NCBI GenBank assembly: GCA_964367645.1 | Contig: CAYIYN010000034.1 | Span: forward strand, 1 to 14,767 | From: RGIG4097 sp964367645 | GTDB lineage: Bacteria; Bacillota; Clostridia; Christensenellales; CAG-917 | Length of the DNA stretch: 14,767 bases | Direction: 5' to 3' | The notes under the pieces: model-generated | Told to the model about the DNA's origin: nothing | The model's input: the letters and a program-made list of their open reading frames with translations, nothing else | Database searches by the model: none | Program-made: the position numbers and the translations under genes | Shown: one piece after another, positions 7,350 to 14,699 of the stretch | Position numbering within the stretch: position 1 is the stretch's first letter | How the letters are laid out: the number at the start of each line of letters is the position of its first letter

Positions 7350-9608
7350 ATGAAAAAGTTTGACATCAAAAAGCTGATAATTCTTGTCTTGGCGTTGTTG
7401 ATGGTTTTCAGCCTAGTTGCCTGTAACCCAGATGACGGCGGCGGCGACGACGACCCGATTATCATACCCCCTAAGCCGACAAACACCGTGCAAGCCGCGG
7501 AGTATTTCCAAGGACTATGGGATGCCACAAAATCAATCGGTAACGACGCTATCGGCGAAGACGATGCCATTAAAATCGAGTTAGGACTTGATATCGCTCT
7601 TGAAGCAAACGGCGGCGACCCGTTTGATATCGGCATATTGCTCGGAATCGTATACGACCCCACCGGCGCACAAAGCGCTGTAAAGGCGAAGTTTTACGAC
7701 AAAGCCACAACCGAGAACTGGTTGACACTTTATATTTTCATGAGCGAACCTGATATGCTTTATATCAGCTTCAAAGACCAGAACATTGCAATGCCTTTTG
7801 ACACCGACGGCAACGACAACGCGAGTTATCCCGACGCGGTGAATGGCTTTATTAACCAACCCTTGATTGGAGAACTTTCTATCGCTGATCTCATTGGCGA
7901 TATTGCCGGTGATTTTGGTTCCAACTGGACGCTTGACGCTCTGCTTGGACAAGTCTTCGGTTTGCTCGGAGTAAACCTTGGCGATCTCCTTGGCAAAATC
8001 CCCACATCATTGCTTGGTGATCTGACTGAAGAAGAACTTGAAGATCTTGCAGACAATCCTTCACTTCTTCCCTTGCTCAAAGGCCTCGGCGGAACACTTT
8101 TCCCCGATGCTATTCCTTATGTTGTTGAAGACGGCGTAACAACCTACACTGCAAGAGTTGGTGCCGATTTGATGGTAGTCCTTCCCGGGCTTATCAGCAG
8201 CTATGTCGGCAATCTTATTACCGCAGACAGCGCAATTGAACTGATCTACGCAAAGAATTCCGACGGAAGCATCAACAGTTTTGCAATCCACCTCCGCACC
8301 GACGATTATATCGGGAGCACTCCTTTCGACCTTATGTTGACGATTGATTCTCTCAAGATTGAATCTCTTGGTGAAGCAGAAGAATTGGAAGACGCGGATG
8401 CGCAAGCGGCTCTCGGATTTGACGTGGACGAGTTCTCTGAAAACAGCAGACTCGACCTTGACCTTGTGATTGGCATTGCCGGAAACGCACTTGTTCTCAA
8501 TCCCGACTCCGACGAGGACGGTATCGATCTTGACGGTTTCTACAAGTTGCACCTTGAAGGCCAACTCAACCTCAATGAGGGCGACAAGACCCAAGCATAT
8601 GCTTCTATCGCATACAAGGCGACCGCAGCTGCAGATTATGTCAATCTTGTTGAAGTAACAGTCAGCCCAATCGGCGAAGACGGCATGAGCCAACTCGCAC
8701 TTGCTTTCAACAGCGATCATCCAGTAACCCAAATGTTTATGGGTTATGTCGGACCCAGCATTGTCAAGGCGCTTGCAGGCTCTGAAGATCCATTGGCTTC
8801 CGGCGCAGGCCTTGCTATTGCAAACGCAGCGTACGGCACATATGCAACCGCAGAAGAAGTTCTTGCCGAAACAGCCTTTGAGTTCGACACCGATTTTGAA
8901 GGCATCGTTATCGAAAACTTCGACATTGACAAACTCGTCCAAGGCTTGCTTGGAGAATTGTTTGCAGGCGATGCAGAAGCGACCGGAGCAGTAGACTACG
9001 CAGATTGGGCATTCAGCATCAGCGGTCTTCTCTCAACAGCCATGAAAGCGATTGGCTACAAGAATGGTATGGTGAGTGTATCCGTTGACGAAAAGACCTC
9101 TTCAGGCGGCGGTATTGCAAACCTCATCGCAGGCCTCTTCGCTAAGCCCGCAAACAACGCCAGCGTAGTTCTCTTTGGAGATACCAAAAACACCGTTAAA
9201 GGCATCTTTGGTGTGGGCGGCAACGCAGTCCTCAACGATAACGGAACTCCTGAACCAGAGGATGACTATGGTTGGTGGTATACCTTCTTTGCAGGAAGCG
9301 CTTGGGCAGTTCAACCCGCAAGTGATGACAACGATGACAAACTGGCAGCAGAAAAAGCTACCATTACAAATCTGTTCAACAGCGGTGTTGAAATCACTGT
9401 GAACAACAAGCCCACAGCTGCCAACCCCGAAAAGGGCGAAATCAGCCTCGAAGTAACAAACGGCGCAGCATCCATCAACGTATCATTGCTCATCAACGTG
9501 AGCGAAGCAACCACAGCATACGAAGTCGATACACTGCGTCCCGAAACGCTAACGGCCGGTACACCGGTGGCAGGTTGGGTACTCCTCACCATTCCCACTG
9601 CGGCATAA
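7350..9608 (+). CDS. Large lipoprotein of unknown function
   Basis: The ATG at 7350 follows AGGAGG (7338-7343) at 6 bases; an upstream in-frame start at 7215 would overlap the promoter itself. The 752-residue product has a clear signal (MKKFDIKKLIILVLALLM) and a canonical lipobox LVA-C25, followed by an acidic Asp/Gly linker and a Pro/Ile stretch. Cys25 is the only cysteine. The mature part is acidic and has no predicted membrane segment. It alternates strand-like segments with Leu/Gly-rich helical stretches, for example LLGQVFGLLGVNLGDLLG near residues 195-212. I recognise no family. The strand pattern (residues about 70-150 and 360-440) faintly recalls LolA/LppX-like lipid-binding lipoproteins, but that is a guess. 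Codon use leans to C-ending codons, consistent with high expression. Confidence 0.85.
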   Translation: MKKFDIKKLIILVLALLMVFSLVACNPDDGGGDDDPIIIPPKPTNTVQAAEYFQGLWDATKSIGNDAIGEDDAIKIELGLDIALEANGGDPFDIGILLGIVYDPTGAQSAVKAKFYDKATTENWLTLYIFMSEPDMLYISFKDQNIAMPFDTDGNDNASYPDAVNGFINQPLIGELSIADLIGDIAGDFGSNWTLDALLGQVFGLLGVNLGDLLGKIPTSLLGDLTEEELEDLADNPSLLPLLKGLGGTLFPDAIPYVVEDGVTTYTARVGADLMVVLPGLISSYVGNLITADSAIELIYAKNSDGSINSFAIHLRTDDYIGSTPFDLMLTIDSLKIESLGEAEELEDADAQAALGFDVDEFSENSRLDLDLVIGIAGNALVLNPDSDEDGIDLDGFYKLHLEGQLNLNEGDKTQAYASIAYKATAAADYVNLVEVTVSPIGEDGMSQLALAFNSDHPVTQMFMGYVGPSIVKALAGSEDPLASGAGLAIANAAYGTYATAEEVLAETAFEFDTDFEGIVIENFDIDKLVQGLLGELFAGDAEATGAVDYADWAFSISGLLSTAMKAIGYKNGMVSVSVDEKTSSGGGIANLIAGLFAKPANNASVVLFGDTKNTVKGIFGVGGNAVLNDNGTPEPEDDYGWWYTFFAGSAWAVQPASDDNDDKLAAEKATITNLFNSGVEITVNNKPTAANPEKGEISLEVTNGAASINVSLLINVSEATTAYEVDTLRPETLTAGTPVAGWVLLTIPTAA

Positions 9609-9617
9609 TAACCGATA

Positions 9618-9674
9618 ATTGCTCCAAGCAATAAAACTAAAACAAAAAATTGCTTTAAGCAAAAAAGTAAAACA
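9618..9674 (+). repeat. Two imperfect direct repeats, each a small hairpin
   Basis: Unit 1 (9618-9644) and unit 2 (9649-9674) share the pattern ATTGCT-xx-AAGCAA followed by an A-rich tail ending TAAAACA. In unit 1, ATTGCT pairs with AGCAAT around CCA; in unit 2, TTGCT pairs with AGCAA around TTA. They lie between the lipoprotein stop and its terminator. They look like a local duplication, possibly of an RNA-stabilising hairpin. Confidence 0.55.
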
Positions 9675-9678
9675 CATG

Positions 9679-9708
9679 AAAAGCCCCCGCACCGCGGGGG
9701 CTTTTTTT
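9679..9708 (+). terminator. Strong intrinsic terminator
   Basis: GCCCCCGC (9683-9690), loop ACC and GCGGGGGC (9694-9701) form a perfect 8-bp GC stem, extended by four A-T pairs from the preceding AAAA, followed by seven T (9702-9708). It closes the large lipoprotein unit and isolates it from the next operon. Confidence 0.95.
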
Positions 9709-9791
9709 CAGAGTTAAGCAAATCTATCAAAGCAAAATCACAAAAATATCCCAAAACTTTGGCGGTGGTTTTTTGTGACGCCGAATATAAG

Positions 9792-9820
9792 TTGCTTTTT
9801 GAAGGGAAGATATTTATAAT
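9792..9820 (+). promoter_or_regulatory. Promoter placed almost on the start codon of the M28-like gene
   Basis: TTGCTT (9792-9797) and TATAAT (9815-9820) are 17 bases apart. The expected start of transcription near 9827 would leave only about 3 bases before the ATG at 9830, suggesting a leaderless message. No ribosome binding site lies at normal distance; GAAGGGAAGA (9801-9810) is about 20 bases away and inside the spacer. Confidence 0.55.
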
Positions 9821-9829
9821 GATACTGAT

Positions 9830-11077
9830 ATGACGGAAATAAAAAACAAACTGCCAATCGTACAACCCGAGGACGTGCTGGACGCGTGTGACTTTGTCGA
9901 TGAATTTTTGACTGAACTTGACAATCATTCCCAGCGACTGGCAGGCACCAAAGACGATATTGCAGCCGCACGGCTCATACGCAATCGTCTGCATGACGAA
10001 ACGGGCGGCAAAACTCGTCTTGAAGCGTTTAAAGCGCGTCCGCTTGCCGGGCGCGGCAGTTATACGATGTTTGCCCTTTGGTGGGTTTTTTGCCTTTTGT
10101 TTTATTTTATTTCATTTGCAGGCGGCAGCCTAACCGGCATACTCTTGACGCTGTTTTCTTTAGGGCTGTACGTCGGCGGTCTTGTCGTTTTCGGCTCACT
10201 GTATCTTGGCAAACACACGTTTGAAAAACTGCTCTACACAGATGTCGACTACAACGTAGTAAGCGAGCATAAGCGAGCGACAAACAGCAAAGAAAAAGAG
10301 CGAACCGTAATTGTATGCGACAATCATGACGCGCTAATGGGCGTTTACAGCGGCGAGTTTGCGTTTTGGAAAAAACTCAACATGATAGCCGCACCCGTTA
10401 CGATATTTATATTTATCTTGTTTTGCATTCTCAAAATGTCGCTGGGGACGGACACAGTCGGCAAAATCACCGCGTTCACCATTCTGCCGTTTTTGGATTC
10501 GCTTTGCGGTATTTTCGTAATGTTGGCTCACTTCTCTCCGTTTCCTAAGCATGCACGCAAAAATAACGGTGTAGCAACGTCCATTGCGCTTGCAACCTAT
10601 GCTTATTTTGTTGAAAACGAAGAGATCATTCCCGACAACGTGCGCATCGTTTATGCCTCTTTCGGCGCCGAAAACGCCGCTCATGCGGGCAGCCGCGCTT
10701 TTATAGCGGCGCATCCGGAATTTGCCGATGCGTCCGTTTTGTGTTTAAGCGACATAGAATGTGGAAAATTTTCCATTGTAGGCCGTGATTCGCTGCGAAA
10801 CCTTGCTGCGTCTTCAAAAATAATAAACGCATTAAACGTCGCCGCCAAGGCGCAAGAAACTCCCATTTCAACCGAGGAATTTCAATCAAAAAAAGAAAAA
10901 TTTAACTGTTTACACGGTTTTATTTCAAATGAATTCGCCCAGTCAAACATTCCTGCGGCAACCGTTACGGCAAAGGACTGCTTTGTCGGAGAGGGTACCG
11001 TCGCCAGAGAGGCCGTCGAACAGCTGTTTTCGCTGTCGGTGTCCGCTGTGGCTGTACTTATGGAGGAAAAATCTTGA
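9830..11077 (+). CDS. Membrane-embedded M28 peptidase-like protein, probably catalytically inactive
   Basis: The 415-residue product follows the M28 (aminopeptidase Y/Iap) order: SQRLAGTKDDIAAARLIRNR (34-53), a VIVCDNHDA segment (160-168) where active enzymes have H-x-D, NNGVATS (245-251) for DNxSGV, FGAENAAHAGSRAF (278-291) for the GAEE block, LSDIE (306-310), and a C-terminal block with HGFI and NIPAATVTA. Several metal ligands appear changed: the DN aspartate is Lys/Asn, the second Glu of EE is Asn282, and the final HT histidine is absent. Two pairs of membrane segments (about 79-96, 100-125, 186-202, 210-234) are inserted into the fold. A pseudo-peptidase serving a binding or regulatory role is my inference. 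The gene overlaps the next by 4 bases, so the two products may act together. Confidence 0.7.
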   Translation: MTEIKNKLPIVQPEDVLDACDFVDEFLTELDNHSQRLAGTKDDIAAARLIRNRLHDETGGKTRLEAFKARPLAGRGSYTMFALWWVFCLLFYFISFAGGSLTGILLTLFSLGLYVGGLVVFGSLYLGKHTFEKLLYTDVDYNVVSEHKRATNSKEKERTVIVCDNHDALMGVYSGEFAFWKKLNMIAAPVTIFIFILFCILKMSLGTDTVGKITAFTILPFLDSLCGIFVMLAHFSPFPKHARKNNGVATSIALATYAYFVENEEIIPDNVRIVYASFGAENAAHAGSRAFIAAHPEFADASVLCLSDIECGKFSIVGRDSLRNLAASSKIINALNVAAKAQETPISTEEFQSKKEKFNCLHGFISNEFAQSNIPAATVTAKDCFVGEGTVAREAVEQLFSLSVSAVAVLMEEKS

Positions 11078-12438
11078 CTGACGAAAACACCTTAGGAGAA
11101 CAAAAAGACCATTCACGACAACAAAATAACGAAACTTCAAACGACGAGAAACTTGCTCTGTCGGATTTTTCCGTGCCCGACGAAATGTTTTCGGGGCAGA
11201 CAGATGAATCGGCGGACGCTCCAGACGCCGAAAACAACGCTGAACAAGACGTTGTTTTTGACGATATCGCCGCTAAAAACGGTGAAATCTACGATAATGG
11301 CGGAAAATCTGAAGACGGCGAGCCTGAAGCACCAAAAACAAAAAAGGTTGTAAAAAAACTCTTTACGCGCTGGTTTATCGACGCATTCACAGGCATGGCG
11401 CAAGGTCTTTTTTGCACGCTTATTGCCGGCACAATTTTGGCGCAAATCGCCTCTTGGTTTGGCGACAATTCTTTTGCACACACACTTGATTATATAGCCA
11501 AAATCGCAAAAATGCTGATGGGCGCGGGAATTGGCGTGGGAATAGCAGCCAAACTGGGCGCAAAACCGCTAGTCATTTTCTCCGCCGCTGTAACGGGACT
11601 TGTCGGCGCTTTTGCCGGAGGACTGTTCAACGCGCTTGTCGACGGTGCGGCTTTCACCGTAGCTTTCGGCGCTCCCGGAAATCCTATCGGGAGTTACGCT
11701 GTCGCATTATTAACTGTTGAAATAGCAAGTCTATACGCAGGCAAAACCAAACTCGACATAGTATTAGTTCCTCTTGGAATGTTGTTTTTGTGTCTGGCGG
11801 CGATTTTTGTCGCTTGGCCGTTTATAAAGTTTGTCGACATTATAGCCGTAGCCATAAAACTGGCAATCGAAGCAGGGTCTGCCGTCAAAATCATCGTCGG
11901 AGTATTCGTTGCTGTTGTTATGGGCATTTTGCTCACGATGCCAACGTCTTCCGCCGCCATTTGGATTGCCATCGCCACATCCGAAACGGCACTTGCCAAC
12001 CCCGACGTTTTCTCGATTGCAGGCGGAGCGGCGGTTGCAGGCTGTGCCGCGCATATGATAGGTTTTGCTGTTGCATCCTTTAGAGAAAACAAATGGAGCG
12101 GACTTATCTCGCAAGGGATAGGAACTTCTATGCTGCAAATTCCCAATATAATGAAAAAACCGCGGATAATGCTGCCCGAAATTATCGCAAGCGTATTTTC
12201 CGGCCTTGTTGCCGTACTTTTAGACTTGCGCTGCAATGCGGCAGGCGGCGGCATGGGAACAAGCGGATTGGTTGGAGTTTTCGGCATTATAGATGCCTCT
12301 TCGGGAGTCATTGACACATGGAAAATAGCCGTCGGAATTATCCTATGCATGTTCATAATTCCCGCCGCGGTTTCCTTTGCCGTTTCCGAAATTATGCGAA
12401 GCAAAAACTATATAAAATTTGGAGATCAGCAGCTATAA
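11074..12438 (+). CDS. PTS EIIC-type membrane permease (PTS_EIIC_2 family) with acidic N-terminal tail
   Basis: Start is TTG at 11074, overlapping the preceding stop (TTGA); GGAGG (11062-11066) lies 7 bases upstream and supports it. The 454-residue product has a hydrophilic Asp/Glu/Ser/Asn-rich tail (1-88), a basic stretch (KTKKVVKK, 88-95), and a polytopic membrane domain (about 105-445). That domain is rich in Gly and Ala, with conserved-looking segments LGAKPLVIFSAA, GAPGNPIGSYAV, TMPTSSAAIW and CNAAGGGMGTSG. These match the PF13303 type of EIIC, normally about 350 residues without the tail. EIIC domains carry sugars across the membrane in phosphotransferase systems, but no EIIA or EIIB gene is present here, so it may be an orphan transporter. 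The tail looks disordered and cytoplasmic. Substrate unknown. Confidence 0.8.
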   Translation: MTDENTLGEQKDHSRQQNNETSNDEKLALSDFSVPDEMFSGQTDESADAPDAENNAEQDVVFDDIAAKNGEIYDNGGKSEDGEPEAPKTKKVVKKLFTRWFIDAFTGMAQGLFCTLIAGTILAQIASWFGDNSFAHTLDYIAKIAKMLMGAGIGVGIAAKLGAKPLVIFSAAVTGLVGAFAGGLFNALVDGAAFTVAFGAPGNPIGSYAVALLTVEIASLYAGKTKLDIVLVPLGMLFLCLAAIFVAWPFIKFVDIIAVAIKLAIEAGSAVKIIVGVFVAVVMGILLTMPTSSAAIWIAIATSETALANPDVFSIAGGAAVAGCAAHMIGFAVASFRENKWSGLISQGIGTSMLQIPNIMKKPRIMLPEIIASVFSGLVAVLLDLRCNAAGGGMGTSGLVGVFGIIDASSGVIDTWKIAVGIILCMFIIPAAVSFAVSEIMRSKNYIKFGDQQL

Positions 12439-12476
12439 CGAAAATGAGATAGATGACTCAAATAAAAAGTTTACTA

Positions 12477-12492
12477 TTGACATAGTTGTCAA
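12477..12492. promoter_or_regulatory. Possible operator: inverted repeat covering the -35 box
   Basis: TTGACA-TAGT-TGTCAA is a perfect 6-bp inverted repeat with a 4-base centre. The left arm is the -35 box and the right arm lies in the spacer, a typical place for a dimeric repressor. Because TTGACA is itself consensus, only the six-base right arm is informative, so chance is possible. Confidence 0.35.
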
Positions 12493-12505
12493 GATAAAGT
12501 ATTAT
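12477..12505 (+). promoter_or_regulatory. Near-consensus sigma-A promoter for the SCP2-aminotransferase operon
   Basis: TTGACA (12477-12482), 17 bases, TATTAT (12500-12505). It begins 39 bases after the permease stop and gives an untranslated leader of about 80 bases. No terminator was seen between the permease gene and this promoter. Confidence 0.8.
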
Positions 12506-12562
12506 TTTAGGTAGCAATTAATATACGCGTAAGGCGCGCACGAAGGCATTTTTTTGTCCACA

Positions 12563-12586
12563 ATGCGCCATCAAGCGCATAAGGAG
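12563..12586 (+). promoter_or_regulatory. Stem-loop directly upstream of a strong ribosome binding site
   Basis: ATGCGC (12563-12568) and GCGCAT (12575-12580) form a perfect 6-bp stem with a 6-base loop, ending one base before AAGGAGG (12582-12587 region), which is about 6 bases from the ATG at 12593. It leaves the site exposed and may protect the message end or define the ribosome landing site. Confidence 0.45.
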
Positions 12587-12592
12587 GATTTT

Positions 12593-13366
12593 ATGGACAA
12601 TGTCACAAAGGCAAGGATCAACCTCTTTGCAATTCTTCGCAATCTGGAAGATCTTTGCGATTTGGATCCTGCAGCCAAGGAAATAGCCAAAAACATTAAA
12701 CCTATCGCTGTGGAGTTCAACGTTCCCGAAGTGGGCAGCGCGGTAATCGCATTTCAAGACGGAAAATGCACGTTCACAAGAGGCAAGGGGAAGTCGTCGC
12801 TAAAGCTGTATTTCACCTCTCCCGAGCATTTCAACAAGCTGATCGACGGAGAAAAGACAATCCCTCTTTTCTACAATGTCTTAAAAGTCGGTTTCCTTCT
12901 AAAAGAGTTTACACAACTTACCGATAGGATGAGCTACTACCTCCAGCCTAAGCCTGAAGAGAAGGAAGCTCTTCTTGCCAACGCTGACTATTTCTACATC
13001 AACACCCTGCTCACTGCCTACACCGCATTCTTTGCAATGGCGGAAATCGCAAACAGCGATTTTGTCGGCAAGGCTTGCGCAAAGCGCACCGAAGACGGCA
13101 CCATACTTTGCTGTATCGGCACCGATGACAGAGCGGCTATCAACTTCACGGTCAAAAATCACAAGTTTTACGCCGCAAAGGGCCGTATCGAAGATCCAAA
13201 AGCAACCATGCAATTTGCATCTATGGAATTTGCTCACAAACTTCTTAACGGACAAGCGTCCAGTTTCGGAGGCATGGGTAGCGGAGATTTCGCACTCTGC
13301 GGTGCAGTAGATATGCTTGAACAAGTCGCAAAACTGCTCAACGTCGTCAGCGAATATCTGGCTTAA
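12593..13366 (+). CDS. Protein with two SCP2-like (sterol carrier protein 2) domains, function unknown
   Basis: The ATG at 12593 has AAGGAGG at ideal distance; an in-frame TTG at 12554 has none and would place the stem-loop inside the gene. The 257-residue product is soluble, without signal or membrane segments. Residues about 42-130 (VEFNVPEVGSAVIAF, then LKLYFTSPEHFNKLIDGEK) resemble an SCP2 domain, a fold with a hydrophobic tunnel for lipids or other apolar ligands. Residues 168-257 (AINFTVKNHKFYAAKG, then DPKATMQFASMEFAHKLLNG, then GDFALCG) look like a second copy, with a helical linker between. It is followed 14 bases later by an aminotransferase gene with its own AGGAGG. The pairing suggests the SCP2 protein presents or holds a ligand for that enzyme; this is inference. 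Confidence 0.65.
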   Translation: MDNVTKARINLFAILRNLEDLCDLDPAAKEIAKNIKPIAVEFNVPEVGSAVIAFQDGKCTFTRGKGKSSLKLYFTSPEHFNKLIDGEKTIPLFYNVLKVGFLLKEFTQLTDRMSYYLQPKPEEKEALLANADYFYINTLLTAYTAFFAMAEIANSDFVGKACAKRTEDGTILCCIGTDDRAAINFTVKNHKFYAAKGRIEDPKATMQFASMEFAHKLLNGQASSFGGMGSGDFALCGAVDMLEQVAKLLNVVSEYLA

Positions 13367-13380
13367 GGAGGAATAGCGCA

Positions 13381-14670
13381 ATGGAACTTAAATATGAACC
13401 TAAAAAAATCATAGACGTCACAAAGAGCCAAGCCGCTTTCAAGCGCGCGCTCAATGTTATCCCTGCCGGCATCTACGGCCACCTCGGTCCGTCCGAAGGC
13501 TGCATGATTCCCGTGCAAAGTTATCCTCTTTATATGACGCACGCGCAAGGCGCGTATATCTGGGACCTTGACGGAAACCGCATCATCGACTGGATGTGCG
13601 CCTACGGCCCCAACTTCTTAGGCTACAACGATCCCGACGTTGACGCAGCGGCGGCAGCACAGCGCAAAAAAGGCGATTGCACCACCCTCATCAGCGACGT
13701 CACCATTGATTTCGCAGAGGAAATCTGCAACACAATTGAAATGGCAGACTGGGCGTTCTTTGGCAAAAACGGCGGTGACATGACTGCATTTTCCGTAATG
13801 ATTGCCCGTGCATACACCCACCGTAAGAAGATAGTCCTCTCCAAAGGCTATTATCACGGCGTTGCTCCTTGGATGCAAAAACTAGGCTATAGCGGCGTTA
13901 CCGAAGAAGACCTACTCAACAACCTTTATATCGATTGGGATGCTCCCGAACAATTTGAGGCTCTCTGCCAAAAATATCCGGGACAAATCGCCGGCTTTAT
14001 ATCCACGCCCTACATGCACGGCAACTTCTGCGACAACATCACCCCCAGCGAGGGTTATTGGCAGAAAATCAGAGCAATCTGCGACAAATACGGCGTAGTG
14101 CTCATAATAGACGACGTGCGCGCGGGCTTCCGTATCGACATCCAAGGCTCTGCTCACAAGTACGGCTTCCAGCCTGACCTCGCATGCTACTGCAAGGCAA
14201 TCGCAAACGGCTACAACGTGTCCTGCATTTGCGGCAAGAAACATCTGCTAAACGCCACCGCCGATATCGCATACACCGGCAGTTATTGGCTCAGCGCAGT
14301 GCCTTTTGCGGCAGGTATCGCAACCTTGAAAAAGGCAAAGGCAATAAACGCAGTTGAAGAAAACGCAAAGAAAGGCAAGAAACTCACCGACGGTCTGTTT
14401 GAAATCGCAAAAGATAACGGTTTCGATCTCTCCGTCACCGGTGAACCCTCAATGTTCTACCTGCGTTTGAAAAACGATTTCCCCTCCACCATTCTCCATC
14501 AAGAATGGGTTGCAGAGTGCGTGAAACGCGGAGTATTCTTCACCTCTCACCACAACCACTTCGTCAACAGTGCCGTTTCCGACGCAGACATCCAGTACAC
14601 CTGGGAAGTTGCGGATGAGGCTTATAAGATTATTAGAGCCAGGCACCCCAACGCGAACTACATCAAGTAA
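13381..14670 (+). CDS. Class III PLP-dependent aminotransferase, HemL-like but divergent
   Basis: The 429-residue cytoplasmic product has the fold-type I class III layout of HemL (glutamate-1-semialdehyde aminomutase): GAYIWDLDGNRIIDWMCAYG near the N-terminus, the IARAYTHRKKI segment, YYHG, the PLP-pyridine aspartate Asp244 in IIDDVRAGFR, and the Schiff-base lysine Lys272 in CKAIANGYN, close to Lys265 of E. coli HemL. Two hallmark motifs differ: the phosphate-cup SGTEA is GGDMT (131-135) and DEV is DDV. The N-terminal HemL signature GGVNSPVRAF is replaced by an IYGHLGPSEG segment. No other haem genes are present, so HemL activity is unlikely; a transaminase or aminomutase with another substrate is more likely. 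AGGAGG (13366-13371) lies 9 bases before the ATG, overlapping the previous stop. C-ending codons dominate, suggesting good expression. Confidence 0.85.
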   Translation: MELKYEPKKIIDVTKSQAAFKRALNVIPAGIYGHLGPSEGCMIPVQSYPLYMTHAQGAYIWDLDGNRIIDWMCAYGPNFLGYNDPDVDAAAAAQRKKGDCTTLISDVTIDFAEEICNTIEMADWAFFGKNGGDMTAFSVMIARAYTHRKKIVLSKGYYHGVAPWMQKLGYSGVTEEDLLNNLYIDWDAPEQFEALCQKYPGQIAGFISTPYMHGNFCDNITPSEGYWQKIRAICDKYGVVLIIDDVRAGFRIDIQGSAHKYGFQPDLACYCKAIANGYNVSCICGKKHLLNATADIAYTGSYWLSAVPFAAGIATLKKAKAINAVEENAKKGKKLTDGLFEIAKDNGFDLSVTGEPSMFYLRLKNDFPSTILHQEWVAECVKRGVFFTSHHNHFVNSAVSDADIQYTWEVADEAYKIIRARHPNANYIK

Positions 14671-14675
14671 AACCG

Positions 14676-14687
14676 CGCTATTTAGCG
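14676..14687. repeat. Small palindrome after the aminotransferase stop
   Basis: CGCTATTTAGCG is a perfect 12-base palindrome apart from its central bases (CGCTA, TT, TAGCG), 6 bases after the stop. It resembles the palindrome after aspS. No T-run follows. Confidence 0.35.
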
Positions 14688-14699
14688 AATAACTTTGTC

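Noticed and set aside
8061..8942. 293-codon minus-strand ORF inside the large lipoprotein gene
   Set aside because: It lies antisense to a clear gene with promoter, signal peptide and terminator, and has no ribosome binding site or family motif; it reflects codon bias.
9679..9708. Bidirectional use of the terminator at 9679-9708
   Set aside because: The minus-strand T-run would be only four bases and no gene converges on it from the right.
11694..12404. 236-codon minus-strand ORF inside the permease gene
   Set aside because: Antisense shadow of a hydrophobic, Gly/Ala-rich gene; no start site or motif of its own.
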